Below, in pieces: positions 1 to 6,455 of a stretch of 8,069 nucleotides of DNA (within the stretch, counting starts at the first letter, position 1; every line of letters begins with the position of its first letter). The notes beneath the pieces were generated by a model. The model saw only the letters and a list, made by a program, of their open reading frames with translations. It had not been told where the DNA came from and ran no database searches. The stretch comes from Clostridia bacterium. GTDB lineage: Bacteria > Bacillota > Clostridia > Christensenellales > Borkfalkiaceae. A program made the translations under genes and the position numbers. The DNA lies in assembly GCA_900767885.1 (NCBI GenBank), contig CAAGAU010000036.1, positions 1 through 8,069 on the forward strand, in the 5' to 3' direction.

Positions 1-63
1 GTAGCAAGTAAACAATGCGTGGCTGGCAGGCCAAGAAAAGACGCACTTGTGCGTTGCCTGTAG
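1..63 (+). CDS. possible C-terminal tail of a gene entering from the left (partial)
   Basis: Reading from base 1, twenty sense codons run to a TAG at 61-63 and give a tail ending GRPRKDALVRCL. The window begins inside the frame, so no start or domain is visible. The structured DNA directly downstream resembles the right end of an IS200/IS605 element, where the last gene is normally tnpB and its 3' end overlaps the guide RNA. This frame could therefore be the last residues of a TnpB. That is inference from position and general resemblance, as twenty residues carry no diagnostic motif. A chance open frame is also plausible. Confidence 0.22.
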   Translation, partial: VASKQCVAGRPRKDALVRCL

Positions 64-90
64 ACAAGGGCTATGCCCGAAAATGTAAAA

Positions 91-109
91 CCACCCGCTC
101 TGCGGGTGG
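91..109 (+). terminator. perfect 8-bp GC-rich hairpin
   Basis: The arms CCACCCGC (91-98) and GCGGGTGG (102-109) pair perfectly around a TCT loop and are followed by ATATTTATTA. The stem is strong enough for an intrinsic terminator, but the downstream tract is only A/T-rich and not a clean T run. It may equally be the subterminal recognition hairpin of an insertion element. Confidence 0.4.
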
Positions 110-158
110 ATATTTATTAACCCGAGTATTAAATTACGTTTACCGCAAACGTCGTCAA

Positions 159-431
159 TCAGAAAACCTCGAAAGTGAACACATGTGTAAAATCGGTCGA
201 GCCGAAATTTTCCGAGATTACGAGCGAAATAGATTTATACTCACCGCTCGTTTCTATAAGTACGTTTCGTTTTAAATTCCGATCGGTCTTAAACAGCGTA
301 ACTTCCTTGCCGTCAGCCGTTATACCCGACGCCGTAAACGCTTTGACAAGCGTTGTCGGAACGTTAAGACACCCGCTATTCCTCCGCCGACGACGCACAG
401 ATCGGCAGTAAGTTTTTTCATTCAAAGCCAT
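159..431 (-). pseudogene. remnant of an FAD-dependent oxidoreductase (large internal deletion plus frameshift)
   Basis: The ATG at 431 opens a frame that begins MALNEKTY. In the frame one step away, bases 406-371 then encode DLCVVGGGIAG, the GxGxxG Rossmann motif that begins FAD-dependent oxidoreductases. The first frame continues to the stop at 159 and gives a tail of about 70 residues (from around NVPTTL through TADGKEVTLFKTD to HVFTFEVF). That tail resembles the C-terminal beta-rich segment of the FAD_oxidored-like family, whose members are usually several hundred residues long. The sequence shows both pieces and the frame change near 404-410. The inference is that the catalytic middle was deleted, with the junction around 355-370, so the product cannot be an active flavoenzyme. 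It lies divergent to the AraC regulator at 604, which is a common arrangement for a regulated oxidoreductase. Alternatives are an assembly collapse or an unrelated small protein. Confidence 0.6.
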
Positions 432-459
432 AAGTTTATCTCAACTGCTCTTTGCAATC

Positions 460-465
460 ATTATA
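460..465 (-). promoter_or_regulatory. extended -10 of the divergent (minus-strand) promoter
   Basis: On the minus strand TATAAT is preceded by TGT, forming an extended -10 element about 30 bases upstream of the ATG at 431. The -35 position (483-488, ATAACG) is poor. That is typical of a promoter needing an activator, and a copy of the repeated 9-mer GACAGCGTT (478-486 on the plus strand) covers exactly this region. The promoter would now drive only the oxidoreductase remnant. Confidence 0.5.
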
Positions 466-477
466 ACAAAAATAAGC

Positions 478-551
478 GACAGCGTTATGAAAATCCGTCA
501 TATTTTTTTATAATATTCCGTACTTTTTACGGCTAAACCGTTGACAGCGTT
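478..551 (+). repeat. direct 9-mer repeat GACAGCGTT, candidate AraC-type operator
   Basis: GACAGCGTT occurs at 478-486 and again, in the same orientation, at 543-551. The start-to-start distance is 65 bp, and both copies run into similar A/T-rich sequence (TATAA and ATGAA). The right copy overlaps the TTGACA -35 box of the araC promoter. The left copy overlaps the weak -35 region of the divergent promoter. This placement suits an AraC-family protein that represses itself and activates the neighbour. The repeat itself is seen directly; its operator role is inference. Confidence 0.4.
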
Positions 552-569
552 TATAATTTGCTGTATGAT
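541..569 (+). promoter_or_regulatory. sigma-A promoter of the AraC-family gene
   Basis: A perfect -35 box TTGACA (541-546) is followed after 17 bases by TATGAT (564-569), one mismatch from the -10 consensus. Transcription would start near 576, about 28 bases before the ATG at 604. The ribosome binding site is TAAGG at 588-592. Confidence 0.75.
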
Positions 570-603
570 TTAACGTATAAACAGTTTTAAGGTCGAACAG
601 TTT

Positions 604-1530
604 ATGAGAAAAAGTTCCGGAAAGAAAACCATAAAGACTCATTCTGGTAAAACAATTGCCGTCGACGGCGTTGTATTGCATAAAAAAATAGAGATAACCG
701 CCTTATACTCCGCCTTACATTATCAATACTCGCAAAACTTTCAGTTCGGGGGCGAGTCGCACGATTTCTGGGAATTGGTTTACGTAAACAACGGTGTAGT
801 GATCGTGGAAGAAAAAGATAAGTCTTACAGTTTAAAGCAATCGCAATTTTTTCTGCATGCTCCGGGCGAATTTCATAAAATCCGTACCGACGCGGCAAAT
901 ACCGACGTGATAATCGTTTCGTTCGATTCTGCGTCGCCGTATCTGTACGCTTTTACCGAAAAAGTCCACGTTTCCAATAATATCCAGAAAGTTCTCGTAC
1001 TGGAAATATTGAACGCGGCAAAAAAGGCGATGAGAAATTATAAGGGCAACACGAGTAACGCCGTATACGAGCAAATAACCAGAAATACGCTCGAACTGTT
1101 TTTTCTTTACGTCAACTATTACGGCATTTACGGCATGGCATCGAAAAAAACGGGAAAATACTCCAATACTCTGGTACAGACCATTACGGAATATTTAGAA
1201 AAAAATATAGCGAATAAAGTTACGTTCGACGATCTTAAACAGCTTACTCATTACAGCGAATCGAACATAGGTAAACTTTTTAAAAAATATACGGGGTTAT
1301 CCGTTTTTCAGTATTATAACAAACTCAAACTTGCAAAAGCCAGGGAATTATTATCTCAAAACAACTATTCGATAAGCGAAATCAGCGAAATTCTCGGCTT
1401 TGATACGGTGCAATATTTTACTTATTTTATTAAGAAACACCTGAAAATGTCGCCGTCGGAATACAGAATTTCCGCTATAAAAACAAACCTTATAAATCCG
1501 AACGAAAACGATATTTTACTTATTGATTAG
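604..1530 (+). CDS. AraC-family transcriptional regulator (cupin sensor plus double HTH)
   Basis: This 308-residue protein has the standard two-part AraC layout. Residues about 38-112 form a cupin-like sensor (HDFWELVYVNNG, then a proline/glycine-rich turn at HAPGEFHKI), which in this family usually binds a sugar or other small ligand. Residues about 190-290 form the two helix-turn-helix DNA-binding domain. The first HTH lies near 206-228 (VTFDDLKQLTHYSESNIGKLF). The second ends in the family signature, GFDTVQYFTYFIKKHLKMSP and SEYR (265-287). The start is supported by a TAAGG site and a near-consensus promoter. The gene faces away from an oxidoreductase remnant and shares its control region, so that gene was the likely target. 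The ligand cannot be read from the sequence. Confidence 0.9.
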   Translation: MRKSSGKKTIKTHSGKTIAVDGVVLHKKIEITALYSALHYQYSQNFQFGGESHDFWELVYVNNGVVIVEEKDKSYSLKQSQFFLHAPGEFHKIRTDAANTDVIIVSFDSASPYLYAFTEKVHVSNNIQKVLVLEILNAAKKAMRNYKGNTSNAVYEQITRNTLELFFLYVNYYGIYGMASKKTGKYSNTLVQTITEYLEKNIANKVTFDDLKQLTHYSESNIGKLFKKYTGLSVFQYYNKLKLAKARELLSQNNYSISEISEILGFDTVQYFTYFIKKHLKMSPSEYRISAIKTNLINPNENDILLID

Positions 1531-1540
1531 CAATCGGGGG

Positions 1541-1570
1541 CAAACGCCCGCGAATGAACGCGGGCGATTG
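1541..1570. terminator. hairpin between convergent genes, likely bidirectional terminator
   Basis: CGCCCGCG (1545-1552) and CGCGGGCG (1559-1566) pair perfectly around a six-base loop, and the stem continues with CAA/TTG after one A-A mismatch. It lies 10 bases after the araC stop and 12 bases after the permease stop on the other strand. On the plus strand a T run follows only about 10 bases later. On the minus strand none is clear, so termination is inferred mainly from stem strength and position. Confidence 0.55.
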
Positions 1571-1582
1571 CGCCCGGACTTT

Positions 1583-3445
1583 TTATTCTACCGCCTTTAA
1601 ACTTTCGTTCATTCGGGTTTTTATGATTTTAGATCTTAAAATCAGCGTTACGAGCAACGTAAACACGAATACGACAACAGGCACGAAAAGCCACATAAAC
1701 CAACTTACGTTGCCGACCGTTCCGAAACCTATCGTTTTAAAAACGAGCGTCGCAAGACCTATTCCTATGGGATACCCGACGATAATCGCCAAAAACACGC
1801 TGATATATATTTCGCGATAAATATAACCGCATATTTCGCCGTCGTGGTATCCCAGCACCATAAGCGTCGCTATTTCCCGTTCTCTTTCGCTTATATTTAT
1901 GGTCGTAAGCGTGTTTATAACCACGGCGGTCAGAAGTCCCGCGAAGACAACTACTACTACCGCTATTCCGATAATAGCGGACGAACCGAAGTCGTCGAAC
2001 AGGCACATATCGAGGAGGGCAAGCCCGGCAAAAACAAGTCCCGCCGAAACGCCTACGGACACAAGCATCATTAAAAACCGCGTTTTATACCTGAAAACGT
2101 TTCTCATCGAGGATTTATACTTAAACGAAAGGCGTTTCCAGATGAACGGAATTTTTTCAAGTAAAATTCTCTTTCCCTTTTTCGGCGGTTTCGGTCGCAG
2201 AAGATCGGCGGGGGCGTTATTCGTAAGCCGCATACCGAGCGAGAACACGGCGATAAGCGTAACCGCTATGATTACTCCGAGCGATAAAAAGTAATAACCG
2301 GGATTGACCACAATCGATACGGGCGGCATCGAATACCCGTACCCGAAAACGAAACACATCAGCCACGATACGCCGTAGCCGACAAAAAATCCGACTCCCC
2401 CGCCTGCCGCCAGCGCGACGAGCGCAAAGAAAACGTACCTTACGACTATACTTACCGAGCCGTAGCCGAGCGTTTTCAGACAGGCGATTTGCGAACGCTC
2501 CTCGTCCATAAGCCGCATCATGGACGATAAAACGACGAGCAGAGTTACAAATATAAAAATCACCATTAAAATATTGCCTATTCCGCGCACTTTGTCCGCG
2601 CTGGCGATAATCGATTTGAAACTGTAATTGTCGTAAAGCGTAATTATACGCACGTCTTCGCCTAAAAGTTCAGTCAGTTCGAGTTTTTCTTTTTCGACGT
2701 ATTTTTCGTAACCCGATGAAAAAGAGTTAAACAACTTACGGTTTTCCGCTTTTATATACAAATCGCCTTTCGGCAGAATACCGCATACTTCGGTCGGACA
2801 GTATAAAATATTTTCGAGCAGGTCTAGTTTGCTTATTTCCGTCATGTTATCGGGAATTTCGGTGTCTTCCGGGTTGTTATAACTCGGCTCTCCGTCATTA
2901 CCGAACGTCAGCGGACTTTTGACTATTCCTTTAATAGTAACGTTGATTTTATACGAAAACGGCAGATTGAGCGCGGGCCCGAGGTCTATTTTGATCTTTT
3001 CGCCGACGGAATACCCCTTTATCACGTTATCTTTTACCTCGGCATAAACGCAATTTTCGTCGTCGCTCGTTATCTTTTCGCCTTCGACGAGTTCAAATTC
3101 GTTGATTGCGGTATTTTCAAGGTCGAGAAAATACAGCCTGAGCGATCTCTTTTCGCCCGTCCGTATATCCAAAGACATTCCCGTTTCCACGTTGTTCTCG
3201 CCGTAACGGCTTTTTACCGCGGAAATTTGCTCGTCGGTAAAACCGCCCTTTTTGTTTTTTACGATAAAATCGCTTACGTTTTGTTTTGTATAATAATCCT
3301 CTATACTGTCCTTAATCATATCGGTCGGCGAGCCGATTCCGGATATAAAACCTATCGATATAAGTATGATACCGATAAGCGAAAGAAGCCGTATAAGATG
3401 TTTTTTAAACATTCTGCGGACTGTTTTAAAGTACGTTTTCACCAC
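1583..3445 (-). CDS. FtsX-type ABC transporter permease
   Basis: This 620-residue integral membrane protein is the membrane half of a MacB/LolCDE/FtsEX-type ABC system. After a membrane helix at 17-37 comes a long extracytoplasmic region (about 38-288), then a first FtsX module with helices near 289-311, 333-368 and 385-407. A second module follows with a helix near 457-477 and others near 490-515, 545-570 and 583-605. Each module carries the short cytoplasmic coupling motif of the family: DEERSQIACLKTLGY after helix 1 and SEREREIATLMVLGY in the second. The second module has almost no extracytoplasmic domain (about 478-489), so the two halves are lopsided. The start is one of two adjacent GTG codons (3445 or 3442) overlapping the ATPase stop, with GGAG just upstream, which indicates translational coupling. 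Such systems export peptides or lipids, confer antimicrobial resistance, or act mechanically. The substrate is unknown here. Confidence 0.88.
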   Translation of the reverse strand: MVKTYFKTVRRMFKKHLIRLLSLIGIILISIGFISGIGSPTDMIKDSIEDYYTKQNVSDFIVKNKKGGFTDEQISAVKSRYGENNVETGMSLDIRTGEKRSLRLYFLDLENTAINEFELVEGEKITSDDENCVYAEVKDNVIKGYSVGEKIKIDLGPALNLPFSYKINVTIKGIVKSPLTFGNDGEPSYNNPEDTEIPDNMTEISKLDLLENILYCPTEVCGILPKGDLYIKAENRKLFNSFSSGYEKYVEKEKLELTELLGEDVRIITLYDNYSFKSIIASADKVRGIGNILMVIFIFVTLLVVLSSMMRLMDEERSQIACLKTLGYGSVSIVVRYVFFALVALAAGGGVGFFVGYGVSWLMCFVFGYGYSMPPVSIVVNPGYYFLSLGVIIAVTLIAVFSLGMRLTNNAPADLLRPKPPKKGKRILLEKIPFIWKRLSFKYKSSMRNVFRYKTRFLMMLVSVGVSAGLVFAGLALLDMCLFDDFGSSAIIGIAVVVVVFAGLLTAVVINTLTTINISEREREIATLMVLGYHDGEICGYIYREIYISVFLAIIVGYPIGIGLATLVFKTIGFGTVGNVSWFMWLFVPVVVFVFTLLVTLILRSKIIKTRMNESLKAVE

Positions 3446-4140
3446 TCTATCTCCTCAACCGATTTAGGATTATCGTTAGTTTCCACGCTCTCTATTTTTC
3501 CGCTTTTTATTTTAATTACTTTATCGGCCATATCTTTAAGCGCGGCGTTGTGCGTAACGATTATAACGAGTTTTTTTCTTTCGCGCGACAAGTCCTGCAA
3601 AAGTTTGAGTATCTTTTTACCGGTAACGTAATCGAGCGCGCCCGTCGGCTCGTCGCACAATATCAGTTTGGGGTTTTTGGCAATCGCGCGGGCAATGGAA
3701 ACTCTCTGCTGCTCCCCGCCCGAAAGTTCTGCGGGAAAGTTGTCGAGCCTGTCGCCGAGTCCCACCGATTCGAGAACGGTTTTCGGGTCGAGGTGATTAC
3801 GGCATATTTCAACGGCTATTTCAACGTTCTCAAGGGCAGTAAGGTTGGGCATAAGATTATAGAACTGAAATACGAATCCCACGTCGTGGCGGCGGTAATC
3901 CGTAAGTTGTTTTTTATTGAAAGCGGTTATATTTTTCCCGTCGAGATCTATCTCGCCGCTCGTCGCCGTATCCATTCCTCCGAGCAGATTAAGCAGAGTG
4001 GTCTTGCCCGCGCCGGACGCGCCGAGTATCACCACAAATTCACCCTCGTTCAGATCGAACGAAACGCCGTCGAGCGCAGATACGGCTATCGTACCCGTGT
4101 GATATTCTTTTTTTACGTTTTTCAAAGACAGTATTTTCAT
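3439..4140 (-). CDS. ABC transporter ATP-binding protein, MacB/LolD-like
   Basis: This is the cytoplasmic ATPase that powers the permease encoded directly downstream. With the start chosen here it has 233 residues, normal for the family. It shows every ABC motif: Walker A GASGAGKTT (40-48), Q-loop glutamine in FVFQFYNLMP (Q92), signature LSGGEQQR (139-146), Walker B LILCDE (159-164), D-loop GALD (167-170) and H-loop histidine in VTHN (H197). I prefer the ATG at 4140 to the in-frame GTG at 4152. The GAGG six bases before the ATG is a sensible ribosome binding site and overlaps the GTG. The stop TGA is embedded in the GTGGTGA that starts the permease gene. The gene is the first of a two-gene operon with its own sigma-A promoter. 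Confidence 0.93.
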   Translation of the reverse strand: MKILSLKNVKKEYHTGTIAVSALDGVSFDLNEGEFVVILGASGAGKTTLLNLLGGMDTATSGEIDLDGKNITAFNKKQLTDYRRHDVGFVFQFYNLMPNLTALENVEIAVEICRNHLDPKTVLESVGLGDRLDNFPAELSGGEQQRVSIARAIAKNPKLILCDEPTGALDYVTGKKILKLLQDLSRERKKLVIIVTHNAALKDMADKVIKIKSGKIESVETNDNPKSVEEIEW

Positions 4141-4198
4141 GGCAGACCTCACGATTTTTAAATAAAAATTTTAATCCGTACCTGATTTGTTTTTCTTC

Positions 4199-4227
4199 AT
4201 TGTAGCATACTTCGCAAAAAAAATCAA
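4199..4227 (-). promoter_or_regulatory. sigma-A promoter of the ABC operon
   Basis: On the minus strand TTGATT (4222-4227) is followed after 17 bases by TACAAT (4199-4204). A TG one base before the -10 makes it an extended -10. Transcription would begin near 4192 and leave a leader of about 50 bases before the ATG at 4140. I see no obvious operator in it. Confidence 0.7.
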
Positions 4228-4286
4228 TATAAACTTTAAATTATATATTTTTAACCGACATTATTCTTGCGGGCGCACAACCATAT

Positions 4287-4314
4287 AAAAAGGGCGAAAG
4301 TTGAACTTTCGCCC
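4287..4314 (-). terminator. intrinsic terminator of the sleB-ypeB operon
   Basis: Read on the minus strand, GGGCGAAAG-TTCAA-CTTTCGCCC forms a perfect nine-base stem (potentially 11 with a tight loop) followed at once by TTTTTATA. This is a classic intrinsic terminator. It sits about 48 bases after the ypeB stop and insulates the sporulation operon from the ABC operon promoter at 4199-4227. Confidence 0.85.
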
Positions 4315-4361
4315 CCTATTGCGTTTGAACGCGCCACAACGCCGCTGTTTACGCGCTTTTT

Positions 4362-6443
4362 TTAAACCAACAATCTTCCTTCTTCGGTGTTTACCACCTT
4401 GTAAATTTTAATTTCCTTTAAAGTGTTTGCGTCAATAAAGACGATATATTCCCCACCGCCTTCCATACCTGCAAACTCGTAAGCGGCGGACTCTTTACCG
4501 TTACCCACGGGAACTATCGCCCTGCCCGAATAAGTTACGTCGAGTTTCGTCTCGACTTTATCGAGTGCCTCGGCAAGCGTATGCGCCGCTTTGAACTCGC
4601 CGCGCGCCGTATGATTGAGATAATACTCCTCGGCGTCGAAGCCCGTTACTCTGCCCGTTTCGCGGCAAACCGTAACTTTAATCATATCGGGGTAAACGGT
4701 GGTCTTGCCGATAGTAGCGGCAAAGTTAAGATATTCCGCCCCGCCCGAAGTGTACCGCCATACGCGCTTCATATTTTTAAACCCGAGCGACTTTATAAAC
4801 TCAACTGCGTTCGATTCGCATTCGTCCTCGTCAACTTTAACCTCGCCGCAATCTTTATGCGCGGTAAAGTTAAGCAAATGTCCGCCTTGCACCGTGTATT
4901 GAGCGAAGACGTCGCCGCCTTCCTCGGAGTTTGCCAGAACGTTATAGCAGGTAAACCTGGTGTTTTCGGTTACGCCCGTAACCTCGGTTTTTGTTACTTT
5001 ATACGCCGCGAATTGTCTGTTAAACTCTTCTTTAACGGTTTCTTTATCGACATCCTCGCCGTAAACGCCTTTCGGTTTTAAAGCGGACAACCCGTCCGAA
5101 AAAGGTCCGTCGTAAATCATTTGCGGATATTCCACAGCCGATTTTTCAAGTTCGTTGAATTGCGCTATTATAATATCGTTCGCATTGTTGTCGGCAAGCA
5201 TTTTAAAGTTATAATCTTCGCCGATACTTGCCGAAAGCGTAGAGAGCGCATCCTTTAAATTTACGTTTATATCGTATAATCTTTTAAGTTCGGCATACTC
5301 GTCTTTTGTGAGTTTTTGTCCGTCTATAAGTCGATTATTAAGATATTTGGCGTAATCGCCCACTTGGTTTATATACTTCGAGGTATAATACTTGGATTCG
5401 TCCGCTATCGGCAGTTGAGCAAGCGAATTATCGGCAAGATTAGACTGTACCACTATTTCGCCGAGCAACTTTTGCCGACCGCTATCGTCGGAAGAAACGA
5501 ACACTTTCGCCATGTTTGTTTCAAGTCCGTCAACGTACCCGACAAAGTCGTAGAAGTTACGCGCCGCCGTGGCAGACGCGTCGTTACCGGGGTGAACGCC
5601 TATATAATCGGTGAAAACCGAAAGGGTTAAAAGCGAGCCGAGTATAAGCACGGTGCAACCGAGCGAAACAACCGCCGCAAGCCAACCGCCTATACCGCGC
5701 TTACGCTTTTCGCTCTTCGAGCGTTCGCGGCGGGCGGCGCGGTTTTCTTTGCGCTCCGCGCGCTTTTCGGCTTTATATCGCCTGGCGTTTTCGCGTTTTT
5801 CGGCGGCGACGCGCTTATTTTCCGCTCGTCTTTCCGTCTTTAAACGTTTAAATTCGGCTTTCGCCTTGGCTTTATCCGCCTTAGCCTTGATTTTGGCCTG
5901 TTTTTCGGCGGCAATGCGAGCCTCGCGATCGGCCTTGCTTTCGTTTTTAAGCCTGTCCCTTCTTGCAAGTCGTTCTTCTCTTTTTTTGATTTTTAAAGCC
6001 TTTATACTTTCGGCTTTTCTCTTTTCAGCCTGTTTTTTAGCCGCGGCTTTTTTAATTCTCGCTTGTTTCGCGGCGGAAAACTTTTGCTTGCGAGCCTCTT
6101 TCGCGGCCGCTTTTTTAGCGGCTTTTTCTTCTTTTAACGCGCGCTTTTTCTCTTCGCGTTCCTTCTTTAACTGCATACGCCTTTCAGCCGCTTTTTCGCG
6201 CGCTATCTTTTTTTGATTTGCGGTCGATTTCTTTTTAACCTCTTTTTTAACGCTCTTTTTAGCGTTATCCGCCTTATTAACCGACTTATTTACGGTCGGC
6301 TTCTTGGCGCGGGCTTTTTTCACTTCCGTTTTTATCGTTTCGGTTTCCGTAGCCGGCGTTTCGACATCGGGAATAACCTGCGCGGACTTTACTATTTCGT
6401 CAACTTTTTTAACCGCGCTGTTCTTTTTATTCTTACTTTCCAT
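4362..6443 (-). CDS. ypeB: germination protein YpeB with a long basic N-terminal extension
   Basis: YpeB is the partner of the spore cortex-lytic enzyme SleB and is needed for SleB to be present and stable in the spore; both are needed for cortex breakdown during germination. Residues about 251-277 form a single membrane anchor. Downstream are the typical YpeB alpha-helical region (about 292-440), the family hallmark YPQMIYDGPFSD (439-450), and a C-terminal region with PepSY-like repeats (about 485-693), including VTGFDAEEYYLNH. Bacillus YpeB is about 450 residues long. The extra length is an N-terminal tail of about 250 residues dominated by Lys, Arg, Ala and Glu, lying before the anchor and so probably in the forespore cytoplasm. 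The start is firm: AGGAGG lies five bases before the ATG, and the only Met codons ahead of the anchor are residues 1 and 90. The gene begins 12 bases after the sleB stop, in the canonical sleB-ypeB order. Confidence 0.9.
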   Translation of the reverse strand: MESKNKKNSAVKKVDEIVKSAQVIPDVETPATETETIKTEVKKARAKKPTVNKSVNKADNAKKSVKKEVKKKSTANQKKIAREKAAERRMQLKKEREEKKRALKEEKAAKKAAAKEARKQKFSAAKQARIKKAAAKKQAEKRKAESIKALKIKKREERLARRDRLKNESKADREARIAAEKQAKIKAKADKAKAKAEFKRLKTERRAENKRVAAEKRENARRYKAEKRAERKENRAARRERSKSEKRKRGIGGWLAAVVSLGCTVLILGSLLTLSVFTDYIGVHPGNDASATAARNFYDFVGYVDGLETNMAKVFVSSDDSGRQKLLGEIVVQSNLADNSLAQLPIADESKYYTSKYINQVGDYAKYLNNRLIDGQKLTKDEYAELKRLYDINVNLKDALSTLSASIGEDYNFKMLADNNANDIIIAQFNELEKSAVEYPQMIYDGPFSDGLSALKPKGVYGEDVDKETVKEEFNRQFAAYKVTKTEVTGVTENTRFTCYNVLANSEEGGDVFAQYTVQGGHLLNFTAHKDCGEVKVDEDECESNAVEFIKSLGFKNMKRVWRYTSGGAEYLNFAATIGKTTVYPDMIKVTVCRETGRVTGFDAEEYYLNHTARGEFKAAHTLAEALDKVETKLDVTYSGRAIVPVGNGKESAAYEFAGMEGGGEYIVFIDANTLKEIKIYKVVNTEEGRLLV

Positions 6444-6455
6444 ACCTTCCTCCTA

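Larger units (their letters stand above)
1..130 (+). mobile_element. hairpin-rich stretch, possible right end of an IS200/IS605-type element
   Basis: About 110 bases hold an unusual density of short inverted repeats: TGCGT at 16-20 with ACGCA at 41-45, the palindrome ACGCAC-TT-GTGCGT at 41-54, GGGC-TAT-GCCC at 68-78, and a perfect 8-bp stem CCACCCGC-TCT-GCGGGTGG at 91-109. IS200/IS605 elements end in subterminal hairpins instead of inverted repeats, and their right end encodes the omega (guide) RNA of TnpB. The arrangement fits such an end, with the boundary somewhere between about 110 and 158. No transposase is visible and the left part lies outside the window. The stretch could instead be another structured RNA or a terminator region. 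Confidence 0.35.

Noticed and set aside
15..275. Plus-strand 86-codon frame across the left edge
   Set aside because: It runs through the hairpin block and the oxidoreductase remnant, has no ribosome binding site, and shows no family features.
521..534. 14-mer TACTTTTTACGGCT repeated exactly at 7822-7835
   Set aside because: Both copies are in intergenic DNA, but one such AT-rich match is not unlikely by chance in 8 kb. The second copy is explained by the spoIIR leader stem.
3550..4161. Plus-strand open frame of about 200 codons opposite the ABC ATPase
   Set aside because: The minus strand encodes a complete ABC ATPase with all catalytic motifs and its own promoter. The plus-strand frame shows no motif.
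4321..4360. GC-rich imperfect repeats (GCGTT/AACGC) just after the ypeB stop
   Set aside because: The pairs are short and lack a T tract in the right place. The convincing terminator is the next hairpin at 4287-4314.
5611..6216. Long plus-strand open frame of about 200 codons, rich in Ala, Ser, Phe and Arg
   Set aside because: It is the antisense shadow of the Lys/Ala/Glu-rich YpeB tail. Its composition follows from the reverse complement, and it lacks a ribosome binding site and recognisable domains.
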